DNA from: Roseibium sediminis
Lineage (GTDB): Bacteria; Pseudomonadota; Alphaproteobacteria; Rhizobiales; Stappiaceae
Length of the DNA stretch: 64,000 nucleotides
Assembly: GCF_008711325.1 (NCBI RefSeq)
Contig: NZ_VXDB01000002.1
Span: 248,001 to 312,000 of the forward strand
Direction: 5' to 3'
How positions within the stretch are numbered: position 1 is the first letter of the stretch; every line of letters starts with the position of its first letter. A program made the translations under genes and the position numbers. The notes under the pieces are model-generated. The model had not been told where the DNA came from. It was given only the letters and a program-made list of their open reading frames with translations, and did no database searches. Shown piece by piece: positions 19,292 through 28,430 of this stretch.

Positions 19292-19325
19292 AGGCGCCTG
19301 ACTTCCACCAGCAGGCGCCTTTTTT
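19292..19325 (+). terminator. Rho-independent terminator of the LuxR gene
   Basis: AGGCGCCTG (19292-19300) / CAGGCGCCT (19312-19320) followed at once by five T. It lies 29 bp past the LuxR stop. Confidence 0.88.
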
Positions 19326-19351
19326 CATGCCAAAATCAGCGTTTCAAATAG

Positions 19352-19379
19352 AAAATGCCCGCCAAAAGGCGGGCATTTC
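19352..19379 (-). terminator. Rho-independent terminator of the DUF4332 gene
   Basis: Perfect 11-bp stem AAATGCCCGCC / GGCGGGCATTT with a 4-nt loop, 22 bp past the stop of the minus-strand gene. It may also back up the LuxR terminator from the other side. Confidence 0.8.
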
Positions 19380-19401
19380 TGTTGTCAACGAGCTGTCAGG
19401 C

Positions 19402-19809
19402 TCAGTAGGTCATCATCGGCGGCAGTTCTTTTGCCTGCTCGACCCACTTGATCACCTGGCTTTCGCTCGGCACCTGACGGACGAGTTTCTTTTCCTCGTT
19501 CACCTCGACCATCTTGGCAGCGAGGTTTTCCGGCTTGCGGTGCTTGAGTTCCTTGACTGTGTCCACACCGGCAGCTTCCAGAAGCTCGGAATATTCTTCA
19601 CCGACGCCCTTGATGCGCATCAGGTCAGCCATATTCGCCCATTTCAGGATGCGCTTGTCATCAATGCCGGTTTCCTCGGCCAGAGCCTTGCGACCCTTCG
19701 GGTCCTTGGCACGCTCCAGATAAGCATCCGTGGTCTTGATGCCGACAGCCTGAAGCTTCTCAGCGTAAGTCGGACCGATTCCTTCAATCTCAATGATCGA
19801 ATATGCCAT
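19402..19809 (-). CDS. DUF4332 helix-hairpin-helix protein
   Basis: 135 residues. Two helix-hairpin-helix-like units are visible: IEGIGPTYAEKLQAVGIKTTDAYLERA near the start, and MRIKGVGEEYSELLEAAGVDTVKEL at about 64-90. This is the architecture of DUF4332 proteins. Such motifs bind DNA non-specifically in many repair proteins, but the role of this family is unknown. No signal peptide, so cytosolic. It shares strand with the DUF2267-like gene upstream (45 bp apart) and has its own terminator. Confidence 0.85.
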   Translation of the reverse strand: MAYSIIEIEGIGPTYAEKLQAVGIKTTDAYLERAKDPKGRKALAEETGIDDKRILKWANMADLMRIKGVGEEYSELLEAAGVDTVKELKHRKPENLAAKMVEVNEEKKLVRQVPSESQVIKWVEQAKELPPMMTY

Positions 19810-19854
19810 CAGCCAATGTCTCCTTCCAACCGAACCTCTTGAACCCTGGGGTAA

Positions 19855-20250
19855 TCAAATGATCTGGCTCAGGCCCGGGATATTCGAAATCACATCGTTT
19901 ACGACGTCGTCCCCGGCCTTTTCCTTAGCATAAGATACGAGTTCTTTTGTAACTGTTTGTACTTCTCCCATGGAAAGACCTGACGATGTCAGCTCTCCAA
20001 GCGCTGCCATGGCGCCGCCGCTGCCACCCATCATGCCGCCGAGCGCACCCAGAATGCCGCCGCCACCGCCGCCGCTTACTGCACGTTCGGCAATCAGTTC
20101 CGATGCTCCCGGCAAAGCTGCCAGAACCTGCTGCATCTGGTTGGACGGGCCATCCTTGTTGAGAAAGTCAAGGATGATCGCGATTGCCTTCTTGGCGAGA
20201 TCGGCATCGATTCCCGCTGCCCCTGCAATGCGATTGATCAGTTCTTCCAT
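19855..20250 (-). CDS. Small DUF2267/DUF2780-like protein
   Basis: 131 residues with no signal peptide. An N-terminal helical region (MEELINRIAGAAGIDADLAKKAIAIILDFL) and a C-terminal helical region (GELTSSGLSMGEVQTVTKELVSYAKEKAGDDVVNDVISNIPGLSQII) flank a Gly-rich linker with a run of six Gly. The layout fits the DUF2267/DUF2780 type of small helical proteins, whose function is unknown. Co-directional with the DUF4332 gene and probably in one transcript. Confidence 0.6.
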   Translation of the reverse strand: MEELINRIAGAAGIDADLAKKAIAIILDFLNKDGPSNQMQQVLAALPGASELIAERAVSGGGGGGILGALGGMMGGSGGAMAALGELTSSGLSMGEVQTVTKELVSYAKEKAGDDVVNDVISNIPGLSQII

Positions 20251-20412
20251 AAGTCACTCCCATAGCCTTCCCGAAAGGAAAGCGATTCACCAAAATTCCC
20301 GCACACCTTCGCTATAAGGCAGACGAAGTTCATCGTCGACCGTGACAATACGATTGCGGAATGCTTTCTTTGGGGCAATCAGTAATTGGATTCGCTTGGA
20401 GGAAAAAACGCG

Positions 20413-21972
20413 GTGAGCAAGGATACGGGTATATTTGTCGGAGCCGCTCCGCAGGACATTTTCCTGAACCTCAAGCTGGCCAACCGGCATGGCCTGATTG
20501 CAGGCGCGACAGGAACCGGGAAAACGGTCTCTTTGCAGATCCTTGCGGAAGGGTTTTCAAACGCGGGCGTCCCGGTCTTTTGCGCCGACATCAAGGGCGA
20601 CCTGTCCGGCATCGCGATGAAGGGGGTCGAGAAGGACTTTCTGGAAAAGCGCGCCAAGGACATCGGGTTTGCGGACGAATTTTCCTACACGTCCTTTCCC
20701 GCGACCTTCTGGGACCTGCTCGGCGAACAGGGACACCCGATCCGCACCACGATCTCCGAGGTCGGTCCGCTTCTGCTCGCGCGATTGCTGGAGTTGAACG
20801 ACACGCAGGAAGGCGTCCTGAACATCGTGTTCGAGCTTGCAGATGACGAAGGTCTCCTGCTTCTGGACCTCAAGGACCTGCGCTCCATGCTTGCCCATGT
20901 CTCGGACCGGGCAGACGAGCTATCCAAGCACTATGGCAACGTGTCCAAGGCCTCGGTCGGGGCCATCCAGCGCCGGCTGCTGGTTCTGGAACGGCAGGGC
21001 GGCGAAAACTTCTTCGGCGAACCGGCGCTGAACATCCGCGACTTCCTGCGCACCGGCCCGGACGGCCGGGGCATGATCAATGTGCTGGCCGCCGACAAGC
21101 TGATGACGGCGCCGCGCCTTTATTCGGTCTTCCTTCTCTGGCTTTTGTCAGAGCTGTTTGAGGAGCTGCCCGAGGTTGGTGATCCGGAAAAGCCGAAGCT
21201 CGTCTTCTTTTTCGATGAGGCACATCTCCTGTTCAACGATGCGCCCAAGGCCCTGGTTGAAAAGGTGGAACAGGTCGTTCGCCTGATCCGCTCCAAGGGG
21301 GTTGGCGTGTATTTCGTCACCCAGAACCCGCTCGACATTCCCGAAACGGTCCTCTCCCAGCTTGGCAACCGGGTACAGCATGCCCTTCGCGCCTTCACAC
21401 CGCGTGACCAGCGGGCTGTTCGCGCAGCAGCCGAAACCTTCCGCCCCAATCCGGACCTCGACACGGATCGGGTGATCATGGAACTGGGCGTTGGCGAGGC
21501 GCTGGTTTCAACGCTGGAAGGCAAGGGCATTCCGTCCGTTGTGCAGCGAACCCTCATCCGTCCCCCCTCCTCCCGCCTTGGCCCGGTGACCGATGCCGAA
21601 CGGCGCGAGATCATTCAGGCGAGCCCGTCCTTCGGGGTCTATGAGCGCGTTCGCGACCGGGAATCGGCCTATGAGGTGCTTCTGCAGCGTGCCGAGGAAG
21701 CGCAGCGGCAGGAGGAACGCCAACGGGCTGCCGAGGAAGAGGAATGGGACCGCGCAGGCGAACCCCGTCGCACCCGTTCGGGCTTCCAGTTGCCGGATTT
21801 TGGCCGCGATGACCGCCCGACGCGCAAGAGCACACAGCGCCGGACCCAGCGCCGCAGTTCCCGCGATAACGCCATGGAAGCCGGCCTGAAATCCGCGGCC
21901 CGCAGCATCGGCAATTCGCTTGGTCGCGCTCTGGTTCGCGGCTTGCTCGGATCGCTAAAACGCGGCTTCTAG
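20413..21972 (+). CDS. HerA-like ATPase (DUF853 family)
   Basis: 519 residues from the GTG at 20413, chosen because GGAGGA lies 10 bp upstream; a TTG at 20386 is the alternative. It is a RecA-fold ATPase of the HerA/FtsK group, DUF853 branch. Walker A is GATGTGKT at 31-38, Walker B is [11 protein letters not shown], and a sensor-like [32 protein letters not shown] is present. A basic, low-complexity Arg/Glu/Gln-rich stretch covers about residues 420-490. The cellular role of DUF853 proteins is not established; related HerA ATPases pump or process DNA. No NurA-type nuclease lies nearby, so it appears to act alone. Confidence 0.88.
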   Translation: MSKDTGIFVGAAPQDIFLNLKLANRHGLIAGATGTGKTVSLQILAEGFSNAGVPVFCADIKGDLSGIAMKGVEKDFLEKRAKDIGFADEFSYTSFPATFWDLLGEQGHPIRTTISEVGPLLLARLLELNDTQEGVLNIVFELADDEGLLLLDLKDLRSMLAHVSDRADELSKHYGNVSKASVGAIQRRLLVLERQGGENFFGEPALNIRDFLRTGPDGRGMINVLAADKLMTAPRLYSVFLLWLLSELFEELPEVGDPEKPKLVFFFDEAHLLFNDAPKALVEKVEQVVRLIRSKGVGVYFVTQNPLDIPETVLSQLGNRVQHALRAFTPRDQRAVRAAAETFRPNPDLDTDRVIMELGVGEALVSTLEGKGIPSVVQRTLIRPPSSRLGPVTDAERREIIQASPSFGVYERVRDRESAYEVLLQRAEEAQRQEERQRAAEEEEWDRAGEPRRTRSGFQLPDFGRDDRPTRKSTQRRTQRRSSRDNAMEAGLKSAARSIGNSLGRALVRGLLGSLKRGF

Positions 21973-22127
21973 AAACACCCTGTGGTAGAGGTCAGATCCC
22001 TTTGCGGAAGCCTGACCTTTGCCAAAATTGGGTTTGCGATCCGCCCCGATTTGGTGTCTGTTGAGCGTTCTTTGAAGCGGCTGCAAGGGCTGCTTTGGAA
22101 CCCGATTTTTTCTCTTGAGGATACGCG

Positions 22128-23516
22128 ATGAGCAACATCGACACGGTCCTCGCCCGGATTGATTCCAATCTGGATGCGAGCCTTTCCCGCCTTTCAGACC
22201 TTTTGAAAATCAAGAGCATCTCCACCGATCCCGCGTTCAAGGCCGACTGCCGCGCTGCCGCCGAATGGCTCGCCGCCGAGCTGAACGAGATCGGCATCGA
22301 GACGCGCGTTCGCGACACGAGCGGCCATCCGATGGTCGTTGGCCACAAGAAGTCCGGCAAGCCGGGCCCGCATGTCCTTTTCTACGGCCATTATGACGTT
22401 CAACCGGTCGATCCGATTGCCCTTTGGAACAGTGATCCGTTCGATCCGCAAATCGTCACCAAGGCCGACGGCACGAAGATGCTGGTTGCGCGCGGTGCCT
22501 CCGACGACAAGGGGCAGCTGATGACCTTTGTCGAGGCTGCACGTGCCTTCATCCAGGAAACCGGCGATCTGCCGATTGATGTGACGATCCTGTTTGAGGG
22601 CGAGGAAGAAAGCGGCTCTCCGTCGCTGCACCCGTTCCTGGAGGCCAACAAGGACGAGCTCTCCTGCGATCTGGCGCTGGTTTGTGACACGGGCATGTGG
22701 GACGCCAACACGCCTGCCATTTCCACCATGCTGCGCGGCATGGTCGGCGACGAAATCATCGTGCGGGCAGCGTCCCGTGACCTGCACTCGGGTTCTTACG
22801 GTGGCTCTGCCCAGAACCCTAACCATATCGTCGCCAGCATCATTGCCGGGCTTCACGACGAAAATGGCCGGGTCACCCTGCCCGGTTTCTATGATGGCGT
22901 TCCCGAAATTCCGGCGGACATTATGGAAAACTGGAACAACCTTGGCTTCGATGTTGAAGAGTTCCTTGGCGAGATCGGCCTGAAATATCCGCGCGGCGAA
23001 AAGGACCGCACCCCGCTTGAGCACCTGTGGGCCCGCCCGACGGCGGAAGTCAACGGCATGTGGGGCGGCTATCAGGGCGCCGGGTCCAAGACCGTCATTC
23101 CGGCCGAGGCCCATGCCAAGTTCACGTTCCGCCTTGTGGGCGACCAGGACCATGAGAAGGTTCAGGAAAGCTTCCGCGCCTATGTCCGCTCCAAGATCCC
23201 GGCCGACTGCACGGTGGAGTTCATTGCCAAGGAAGGTAGCCCGGCAACCCGCCTCGACACGACCATTCCTGCCGTAGCAAAAGGCAAGAAGGCGCTCAAG
23301 GACGAATGGGGTGTTGATGCGGCTCTCGTTGGCATGGGCGGCTCCATCCCGATCGTGGGCGACTTCAAGCGTATGCTCGGCATGGATTCCCTGCTGATCG
23401 GTTTTGCGCTGGAAGACGACCAGATCCACTCCCCTAACGAAAAATACAACATAAAGAGCTTTCATAAGGGGATACGCTCTTGGGCACGGGTTCTGGACGA
23501 GCTGTCCAGAGGTTGA
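22128..23516 (+). CDS. M20-family dipeptidase/metallopeptidase
   Basis: 462 residues. Zinc-dependent hydrolase of the M20/M25/M40 family. The metal ligand motif is GHYDVQPV (His and Asp), then GASDDKGQ with the bridging Asp, EGEEESGS with the catalytic and ligand Glu, and a late His in DDQIHSPNEKYN. A dimerisation (lid) domain lies in about residues 200-340, as in dipeptidases of the CNDP type. It is cytosolic, since no signal peptide is seen. The substrate is probably a dipeptide or N-acylated amino acid. The LOG-family gene starts 51 bp later in the same direction. Confidence 0.92.
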   Translation: MSNIDTVLARIDSNLDASLSRLSDLLKIKSISTDPAFKADCRAAAEWLAAELNEIGIETRVRDTSGHPMVVGHKKSGKPGPHVLFYGHYDVQPVDPIALWNSDPFDPQIVTKADGTKMLVARGASDDKGQLMTFVEAARAFIQETGDLPIDVTILFEGEEESGSPSLHPFLEANKDELSCDLALVCDTGMWDANTPAISTMLRGMVGDEIIVRAASRDLHSGSYGGSAQNPNHIVASIIAGLHDENGRVTLPGFYDGVPEIPADIMENWNNLGFDVEEFLGEIGLKYPRGEKDRTPLEHLWARPTAEVNGMWGGYQGAGSKTVIPAEAHAKFTFRLVGDQDHEKVQESFRAYVRSKIPADCTVEFIAKEGSPATRLDTTIPAVAKGKKALKDEWGVDAALVGMGGSIPIVGDFKRMLGMDSLLIGFALEDDQIHSPNEKYNIKSFHKGIRSWARVLDELSRG

Positions 23517-23567
23517 TTGGACATGCTGCGGGAGCCCGGTTCCCGCAGCTTCCACCGGAGGAATGAG

Positions 23568-24149
23568 ATGAAGTCAGTCTGTGTGTTCTGCGGCTCCAAC
23601 TATGGAACCAGTGAAGCCTATTCTCAGGCAGCATGGGACATGGGAAAGTCCATTGCGGAAGCCGGCCAGACGCTTGTCTATGGCGGTGCCAATGTCGGCC
23701 TGATGGGGATGGTGGCTGATGGCGCCATTGATGCCGGGGGCAAGGTCATCGGCATCCTGCCGAAGGCGCTGCAGGAAAAGGAACTCGCCCACACCGGCCT
23801 GAGCGAACTGCATATCGTTTCCTCCATGCATGAGCGCAAGGCCATGATGGCCGAGCGATCGGATGCCTTTGTGGCCCTGCCCGGCGGAGCGGGAACCATG
23901 GAAGAGATCTTCGAGGTCTGGACCTGGGGCCAGCTTGGCCTGCACCAGAAACCGTGCGGACTTTTGAACATCCACGGCTTCTACGACCATCTGATCGAGT
24001 TTCTCGACCATCAGACAACTGAAGGATTCATGAAGCGGGAAATGCGCAACATGGTTCAGGTTGCGGAAAAGCCTGAGGCGATTTTGCAGCTGTTTCGGAC
24101 CTATGTGCCGCCGTCCACGCCGAAGTGGATCCGGAAAAGCGAGACATAA
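23568..24149 (+). CDS. LOG-family protein (cytokinin riboside phosphoribohydrolase-like)
   Basis: 193 residues from the ATG at 23568 (CGGAGGA 7-13 bp upstream). Rossmann-fold protein of the TIGR00730/LOG family: nucleotide-binding VYGGANVGLMG, and the catalytic signature LPGGAGTMEEIFE. Characterised members hydrolyse N6-modified AMP or plain AMP to release the base and ribose 5-phosphate. In non-phytopathogenic bacteria the physiological role is uncertain. It lies right behind the M20 peptidase and may share its transcript. Confidence 0.9.
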   Translation: MKSVCVFCGSNYGTSEAYSQAAWDMGKSIAEAGQTLVYGGANVGLMGMVADGAIDAGGKVIGILPKALQEKELAHTGLSELHIVSSMHERKAMMAERSDAFVALPGGAGTMEEIFEVWTWGQLGLHQKPCGLLNIHGFYDHLIEFLDHQTTEGFMKREMRNMVQVAEKPEAILQLFRTYVPPSTPKWIRKSET

Positions 24150-24294
24150 GGGCTGAAAGAGCAGCTCTAACCTTTTGTGTTTTCTAGCAAACCATAAAAA
24201 GCCGTTCAGAACATTTTCCTGCCTTTGCGTCGCCCAATTTCGAGTGCTAATTGCTTCGCACCTGACAAAAACAACACTACCGGGTGCTTGATAT

Positions 24295-24882
24295 ATGGCT
24301 TTGCCTCGCCTTGTTGGCGCGCTGCTGATCGCCGCAGCTGCTGCCGCCTGTTCTCCTACAATGGACAGTGATGGTCCGCTTCTGGTTCCGCGGACATCGG
24401 ATGTCACGCTGGTGAAATTCACCGACGACCATGTTGGCGGCATCACGGCCAACACGAGCTATGGTGCCAAGGCCATCGAGGCGGCCCTTCCGGGCTTCAC
24501 CACCGAAGGCATCCAGTCTGCCAACGAGAACAAGACCGAATGGGCGCTCGCCGCGTTCAACTCCGACGGTTTTCAGGTTCTGCAGGTCTTCAAGGGTGAC
24601 AATGGCAAGGTGCGCACCGTTCATGGCGTGACCCACCATCTGGAAGGCCCGAACGGCGAGCGGATCGGCATGACCTTTTCCGAAACGCGCCAGCGCCGCA
24701 GCCAGTGCCGGGTTGGCAGCAACCTGTGGCGCGGCATGGCCATCTGTGCCTCCAGAGGCCATCCGAGCGTGGAGCTGATCTATTCCATCCCCGGCTTTCA
24801 GGGCCCGTTCGACAAGCTCGCCCCTGACAACGAGCTGGAAAATGCGATCCTGCAACGCATCGTGTGGACACCGCGGAGCTGA
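24295..24882 (+). CDS. DUF1131-family lipoprotein (YfeY-like)
   Basis: 195 residues. A lipoprotein signal with Ala-rich h-region and lipobox AAAC (Cys19). The mature part contains SYGAKAIEAALPGFTTEGIQ, GDNGKVRTVHGVTHHLEGPN and CRVGSNLWRGMAICASRG, which I recognise as the DUF1131 pattern. E. coli YfeY of this family is an RpoE-regulated envelope lipoprotein without known activity. Predicted to sit in the periplasm, lipid-anchored. It is followed by meaB after 100 bp, with no functional link evident. Confidence 0.72.
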   Translation: MALPRLVGALLIAAAAAACSPTMDSDGPLLVPRTSDVTLVKFTDDHVGGITANTSYGAKAIEAALPGFTTEGIQSANENKTEWALAAFNSDGFQVLQVFKGDNGKVRTVHGVTHHLEGPNGERIGMTFSETRQRRSQCRVGSNLWRGMAICASRGHPSVELIYSIPGFQGPFDKLAPDNELENAILQRIVWTPRS

Positions 24883-24982
24883 GGGTCGCTTCCCTCAGCT
24901 TATCCAAATGTCTGATGGCTTTGCCGGGCTTCCGGCTCAAAAGGCCCGTGACGGCGGGCTGCATGTCGGTTAAGCCTTGGGA

Positions 24983-25987
24983 ATGTCGATTCAAACTCCA
25001 TCGCGCCTGAACAAGGACGCCCTTGCCGAGGGGCTTCGGCAGGGCAATCGTGCGGCTCTTGCCCGCGCCATAACGCTTGTGGAATCCCGCAAGGCCGAGC
25101 ATCGCCAGATCGCCCGTGCGCTCATTCAGGACCTGCTGCCCCTGACCGGCAAGGCGCACCGCGTTGGCATCACCGGGGTGCCCGGTGTGGGCAAATCCAC
25201 CACCATCGACATGCTGGGCTCCAACCTGACAGCCGCAGGTCACAAGGTGGCCGTGCTGGCGGTTGACCCGTCCTCGACCCGCACCGGCGGCTCGATCCTC
25301 GGCGACAAGACCCGCATGGCGCAGCTGGCGGTCGACACAAGTGCCTTCATTCGCCCCTCACCATCTGCCGGAACACTTGGCGGCGTCGCGGCCAAGACCC
25401 GCGAGACGATGCTTTTGTGCGAGGCAGCGGGTTTCGACATCATCCTCGTGGAAACCGTTGGCATCGGCCAGTCCGAGACCACGGTTGCCGACATGGTGGA
25501 CTTCTTCCTTGTCCTGATGCTTCCCGGCGCGGGCGATGAGTTGCAGGGCATCAAGAAGGGCGTTCTGGAAATTGCCGACATGATCGCCGTCAACAAGGCT
25601 GATGGTGACGGCGCACTTCGGGCCCGCTCGGCGGCCTCCGACTATCGCGCCGCGTTGCATATCCTGGCGCCAAAGTCTCCCACATGGTCGCCGCCCGTGA
25701 TGACCATTTCCGGCCTTGTCAATCAGGATCTCGACAAGCTGTGGGAGCAGGTGGAACTCCACAAGGCGAAGATGACCGCCACAGGCGAATGGCAAACCCG
25801 CCGCGCCGACCAGCAGGTCGCCTGGATGTGGGACATGCTGCAACAGCGCATGATGGAAGCCCTGAAAACCGACCCGCGCACTGCCAGCCGCCTCAAATCC
25901 CTTGAGACATCCGTCCGCAACGGCGAAACCGCCGTGTCCTTTGCAGTCGACGAACTAGCCGGGCTGATCGGGCTTTCTAACACATGA
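24983..25987 (+). CDS. meaB: Methylmalonyl-CoA mutase-associated GTPase MeaB
   Basis: 334 residues from the ATG at 24983 (a TTG two codons earlier is less likely). G3E-type P-loop GTPase that loads and protects adenosylcobalamin on methylmalonyl-CoA mutase and ejects damaged cofactor. Visible: Walker A GVPGVGKST at 65-73, AVDPSSTRTGGSILGDKTRM, DIILVETVGIGQSE (switch region), and the NKAD guanine specificity motif. It is the expected partner of the mutA-mutB pair 7 kb away on the opposite strand. The stop overlaps the pcp start by 4 bp. Confidence 0.95.
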   Translation: MSIQTPSRLNKDALAEGLRQGNRAALARAITLVESRKAEHRQIARALIQDLLPLTGKAHRVGITGVPGVGKSTTIDMLGSNLTAAGHKVAVLAVDPSSTRTGGSILGDKTRMAQLAVDTSAFIRPSPSAGTLGGVAAKTRETMLLCEAAGFDIILVETVGIGQSETTVADMVDFFLVLMLPGAGDELQGIKKGVLEIADMIAVNKADGDGALRARSAASDYRAALHILAPKSPTWSPPVMTISGLVNQDLDKLWEQVELHKAKMTATGEWQTRRADQQVAWMWDMLQQRMMEALKTDPRTASRLKSLETSVRNGETAVSFAVDELAGLIGLSNT

Positions 25988-26586
25988 CCACCAAAACAAT
26001 CCTCGTTACCGGCTTTTCCGGGTTCCCGGGAATGCCGATCAATCCGACGGCGACGCTGGTTCAGCGGTTGCCGAAGCGGTTGCCGGCTCGTGTGCGCGGC
26101 GTTTCGTTTCGCTTTGCCGTTTTGCCGCCGGAATGGCGGGCGCGGGAGAGCGTGACGCAGGCGCTTATCCGGGATGTTGATCCCGATTGCGTGGTTCACT
26201 TCGGGGTGGATGGCAAGCGCCGGGCGATCAATATCGAAACCCTGGCCCGCAACTGGGCCTCGACGATCCGGGCGGATTCTGCGGGCGATGTCGCCCCTTC
26301 TGCGCTGCTGGCCCCAGCCGGCACGCCTGATCGGCCCTCAACCCTGCCCGTGCAGCATATGCAGCAGGCTGCGTCGCGCAGCGGGGTTGATGTGCGGCTG
26401 TCCGACAATGCCGGGGATTATCTCTGCAATGCGACCCTGTGGGACACGCTTGGCACGGGCCGCCCGGCGGTTTTTGTCCACGTGCCCGCCTTTCCTCGTG
26501 GACGCTTTGAGAACCGGCCCGCCTATCACGCGGTGGAAGATGCTGCCGTTTACATGCTGCGCGATCTGGCGCTGCGGATGAGCTGA
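25984..26586 (+). CDS. pcp: Pyroglutamyl-peptidase I (C15 family)
   Basis: 200 residues. Cytosolic cysteine peptidase removing N-terminal 5-oxoproline from peptides. The C15 triad can be placed at Glu85 (INIETLARNW), Cys148 (DNAGDYLCNATLW) and His166 (VFVHVPAFP), with the N-terminal TGFSGFPG loop. The region between Glu85 and Cys148 is less conserved than in well-known members. It is translationally coupled to meaB (ATGA overlap), though no biochemical tie is known. Confidence 0.85.
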   Translation: MTTKTILVTGFSGFPGMPINPTATLVQRLPKRLPARVRGVSFRFAVLPPEWRARESVTQALIRDVDPDCVVHFGVDGKRRAINIETLARNWASTIRADSAGDVAPSALLAPAGTPDRPSTLPVQHMQQAASRSGVDVRLSDNAGDYLCNATLWDTLGTGRPAVFVHVPAFPRGRFENRPAYHAVEDAAVYMLRDLALRMS

Positions 26587-26707
26587 TCTTTTGAGATCGG
26601 CATGACGACATCATGAAGGCGGAAAGACCGGCCTCACGCAGTTGTTGGTTGAGTGTCATCGGCCCAACCCCCATTTTCAGTCCACAGACAGTTTGTGGAG
26701 GTTTGCC

Positions 26708-27148
26708 ATGTTCACCCGTCGCCGGATTTCGATCATTGCCCTTTTGGTGCTTGGATTTGCCGCCGTCCTGACGTGGATCGTACCGTCCGAGGCCAAGGAC
26801 CCGCTGGCCCTGACCGGGTATGATCCGGTCTCCTATTTCGCCGGATCGAAGCCGGCGAAAGGCAAGGCCGAGTTTACGGCGGACCACCGCGACCAGACCT
26901 ACCGGTTTGCCTCTGCCGAGAACCGGGATGCCTTCTCCGCCAATCCGACACAATACGCGCCCCAATATGACGGCTATTGCGCCTATGGCGTCTCACGCGG
27001 CTACAAGGTCGGCGTTGATCCGCTGGCCTACAAGGTCGTGGATGGGAAGCTTTACGTGAACTACTCCAAGTCCGTGCAAAAGACATGGAGCAAGGATATT
27101 GCAGGCTACATTTCCAAGGCCGAGCAGAACTGGTCGAGCCTGAAATAG
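26708..27148 (+). CDS. Exported YHS-domain protein, paralog 1
   Basis: 146 residues from the ATG at 26708 (TGGAGG 7-12 bp upstream). A single hydrophobic N-terminal segment (about 8-25) anchors or exports the protein. A YHS-type module follows: LTGYDPVSYFAGSKPAKG, then YRFASAENRDAFSANPTQYAPQYDGYCAYGVSRGYKVGVDP. YHS proteins are suspected metal or small-ligand binders; none of this exported subgroup has an assigned role known to me. It converges tail-to-tail with a TetR gene (1-bp gap) and has a paralog on the far side of it. Confidence 0.82.
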   Translation: MFTRRRISIIALLVLGFAAVLTWIVPSEAKDPLALTGYDPVSYFAGSKPAKGKAEFTADHRDQTYRFASAENRDAFSANPTQYAPQYDGYCAYGVSRGYKVGVDPLAYKVVDGKLYVNYSKSVQKTWSKDIAGYISKAEQNWSSLK

Positions 27149-27149
27149 G

Positions 27150-27737
27150 TTATCCCAACTTCAAAAGGCGGCGGACCTCGCTCAGGACACCGTCGCCGAA
27201 ACGAACAGACTGGCCTGCCCGCCCGAGCACTCGAAGCCCCATGAATTGCGACACGAGCGCTTTTGCCCCGGCGCGAACGTCTTCCGCTTCCGGCCCCTTG
27301 TTCAGGTGATCGGCAAGCGCTGCTGCAAATCCGTCCTCCATGCGGGCAAACATGGAATTGAGGCGCAGTTCGACATCCGGATCATGCGCCGCGCGATCAA
27401 CTGCTGCATTGCAGAGAAAACAGCCGACCCTGTCGCCGTTTGATCGTCCCATGTCGACGATGGACTGGAAAACCCTCAGGATGCGGTCGTGGCCCGACCC
27501 CGCAGTTCTGTCCATCAGCCCCTCCACCATCGGTACGATGGACTGTCTGGCATAGAGATCAAGCGCGGCGAGATAGAGCGATTTCTTGTCCAGAAAGGCC
27601 TTGTAGAACGAGCCCTTGGTCAGACCCATATCGGCGAGCAGATCGGCAAGGCTGGCATCTTCGTACCCCTGATTCCAGAAAACCCTCATGGCCGACTCTA
27701 GCGCCTTGTCTTCGTCAAATGTCCTGGGTCTTCCCAT
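27150..27737 (-). CDS. TetR/AcrR-family transcriptional regulator
   Basis: 195 residues. The N-terminal HTH domain is typical: RTFDEDKALESAMRVFWNQGYEDASLADLLADMGLTKGSFYKAFLDKKSLY. An all-helical ligand/dimer domain with Cys residues at GCFLCNAAVD follows. It is divergent from YHS paralog 2, and the 192-bp spacer has two palindrome-like sites sharing ATCGGTTC. It is therefore the likely repressor of that gene and of itself. The ligand is unknown; the two adjacent Cys hint at redox or electrophile sensing but this is speculative. Confidence 0.9.
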   Translation of the reverse strand: MGRPRTFDEDKALESAMRVFWNQGYEDASLADLLADMGLTKGSFYKAFLDKKSLYLAALDLYARQSIVPMVEGLMDRTAGSGHDRILRVFQSIVDMGRSNGDRVGCFLCNAAVDRAAHDPDVELRLNSMFARMEDGFAAALADHLNKGPEAEDVRAGAKALVSQFMGLRVLGRAGQSVRFGDGVLSEVRRLLKLG

Positions 27738-27787
27738 TCGGCTCCGGCCTCACAAGTGTCTCACGCGTAGTTGAACCGACGTGTTTT

Positions 27788-27868
27788 GTACCAATCGGTT
27801 CCAAACCTTATGTTTGGTCTGTCGGACCCAAACGAACCGGTCGCGCCCTTTAGGGAACTGATCGGTTC
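27788..27868. promoter_or_regulatory. Candidate TetR operators
   Basis: Site 1 is ACCAATCGGT (27791-27800, 8 of 10 symmetric). Site 2 is GAACTGATCGGTTC (27855-27868, 12 of 14 symmetric). Both contain ATCGGTTC on the plus strand and lie in the spacer between the divergent TetR and YHS genes. Confidence 0.5.
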
Positions 27869-27929
27869 ACTAATCTCTCACACTCCCGACGCACCGACAA
27901 TCATGCCGTTTCACTCAGGAGCCACCCGA

Positions 27930-28400
27930 ATGTTCAGCTATCTCAAAAAGGGCATCGTCGCTGCCCTGTTCCTCGCAGGAACGACTGTTTCCGTTCTCGC
28001 CGCCGGAGCCGATGTCAACACGACTGTCACCGGCCTTGCCATTCGCGGCCATGACCCCGTTGCCTATTTCACCAAAGGCGAGCCGACCGCTGGTGAGGTC
28101 AACATCACGGCGGACTATAATGGCGCCACCTATCGTTTTGCCAATGAGGCAAACCGGGACGCCTTCAAGGCCGACCCGGCGAAATACGCTCCCCAATATG
28201 GTGGCTTCTGCGCCTTCGGCACCGCGATGGGCTTCAAGTTTGATGGCGATCCGGACGTCTGGAAGATCGTCGACAACAAGCTTTACCTGAACCTGTCCAA
28301 GAGCGTTCAGGAGCGCTGGAATGAAGACGTTCCGGGCTTCATCGAGACCGCCAACACCAAGTGGACCGACATCAAGGACGTTGCCCCCGGCGATCTGTAA
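27930..28400 (+). CDS. Exported YHS-domain protein, paralog 2
   Basis: 156 residues from the ATG at 27930 (AGGAG about 10 bp upstream). Signal peptide at about 1-25 (VSVLAAGA). It is a clear paralog of the protein at 26708: IRGHDPVAYFTKGEPTAG, YRFANEANRDAFKADPAKYAPQYGGFCAFGTAMGFKFDGDP, and KLYLNLSKSVQERWNEDVPGFIETA against KLYVNYSKSVQKTWSKDIAGYISKA. Predicted to be periplasmic. Candidate operators for the divergent TetR lie upstream and a hairpin lies downstream. Function unknown. Confidence 0.85.
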   Translation: MFSYLKKGIVAALFLAGTTVSVLAAGADVNTTVTGLAIRGHDPVAYFTKGEPTAGEVNITADYNGATYRFANEANRDAFKADPAKYAPQYGGFCAFGTAMGFKFDGDPDVWKIVDNKLYLNLSKSVQERWNEDVPGFIETANTKWTDIKDVAPGDL

Positions 28401-28430
28401 AAACCGCTCGCCATCCTGATGTCAGCAAGC

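Noticed and set aside
22194-23555. 453-codon minus-strand frame opposite the M20 peptidase
   Set aside because: Antisense of an enzyme with all metal-binding motifs; no domain.
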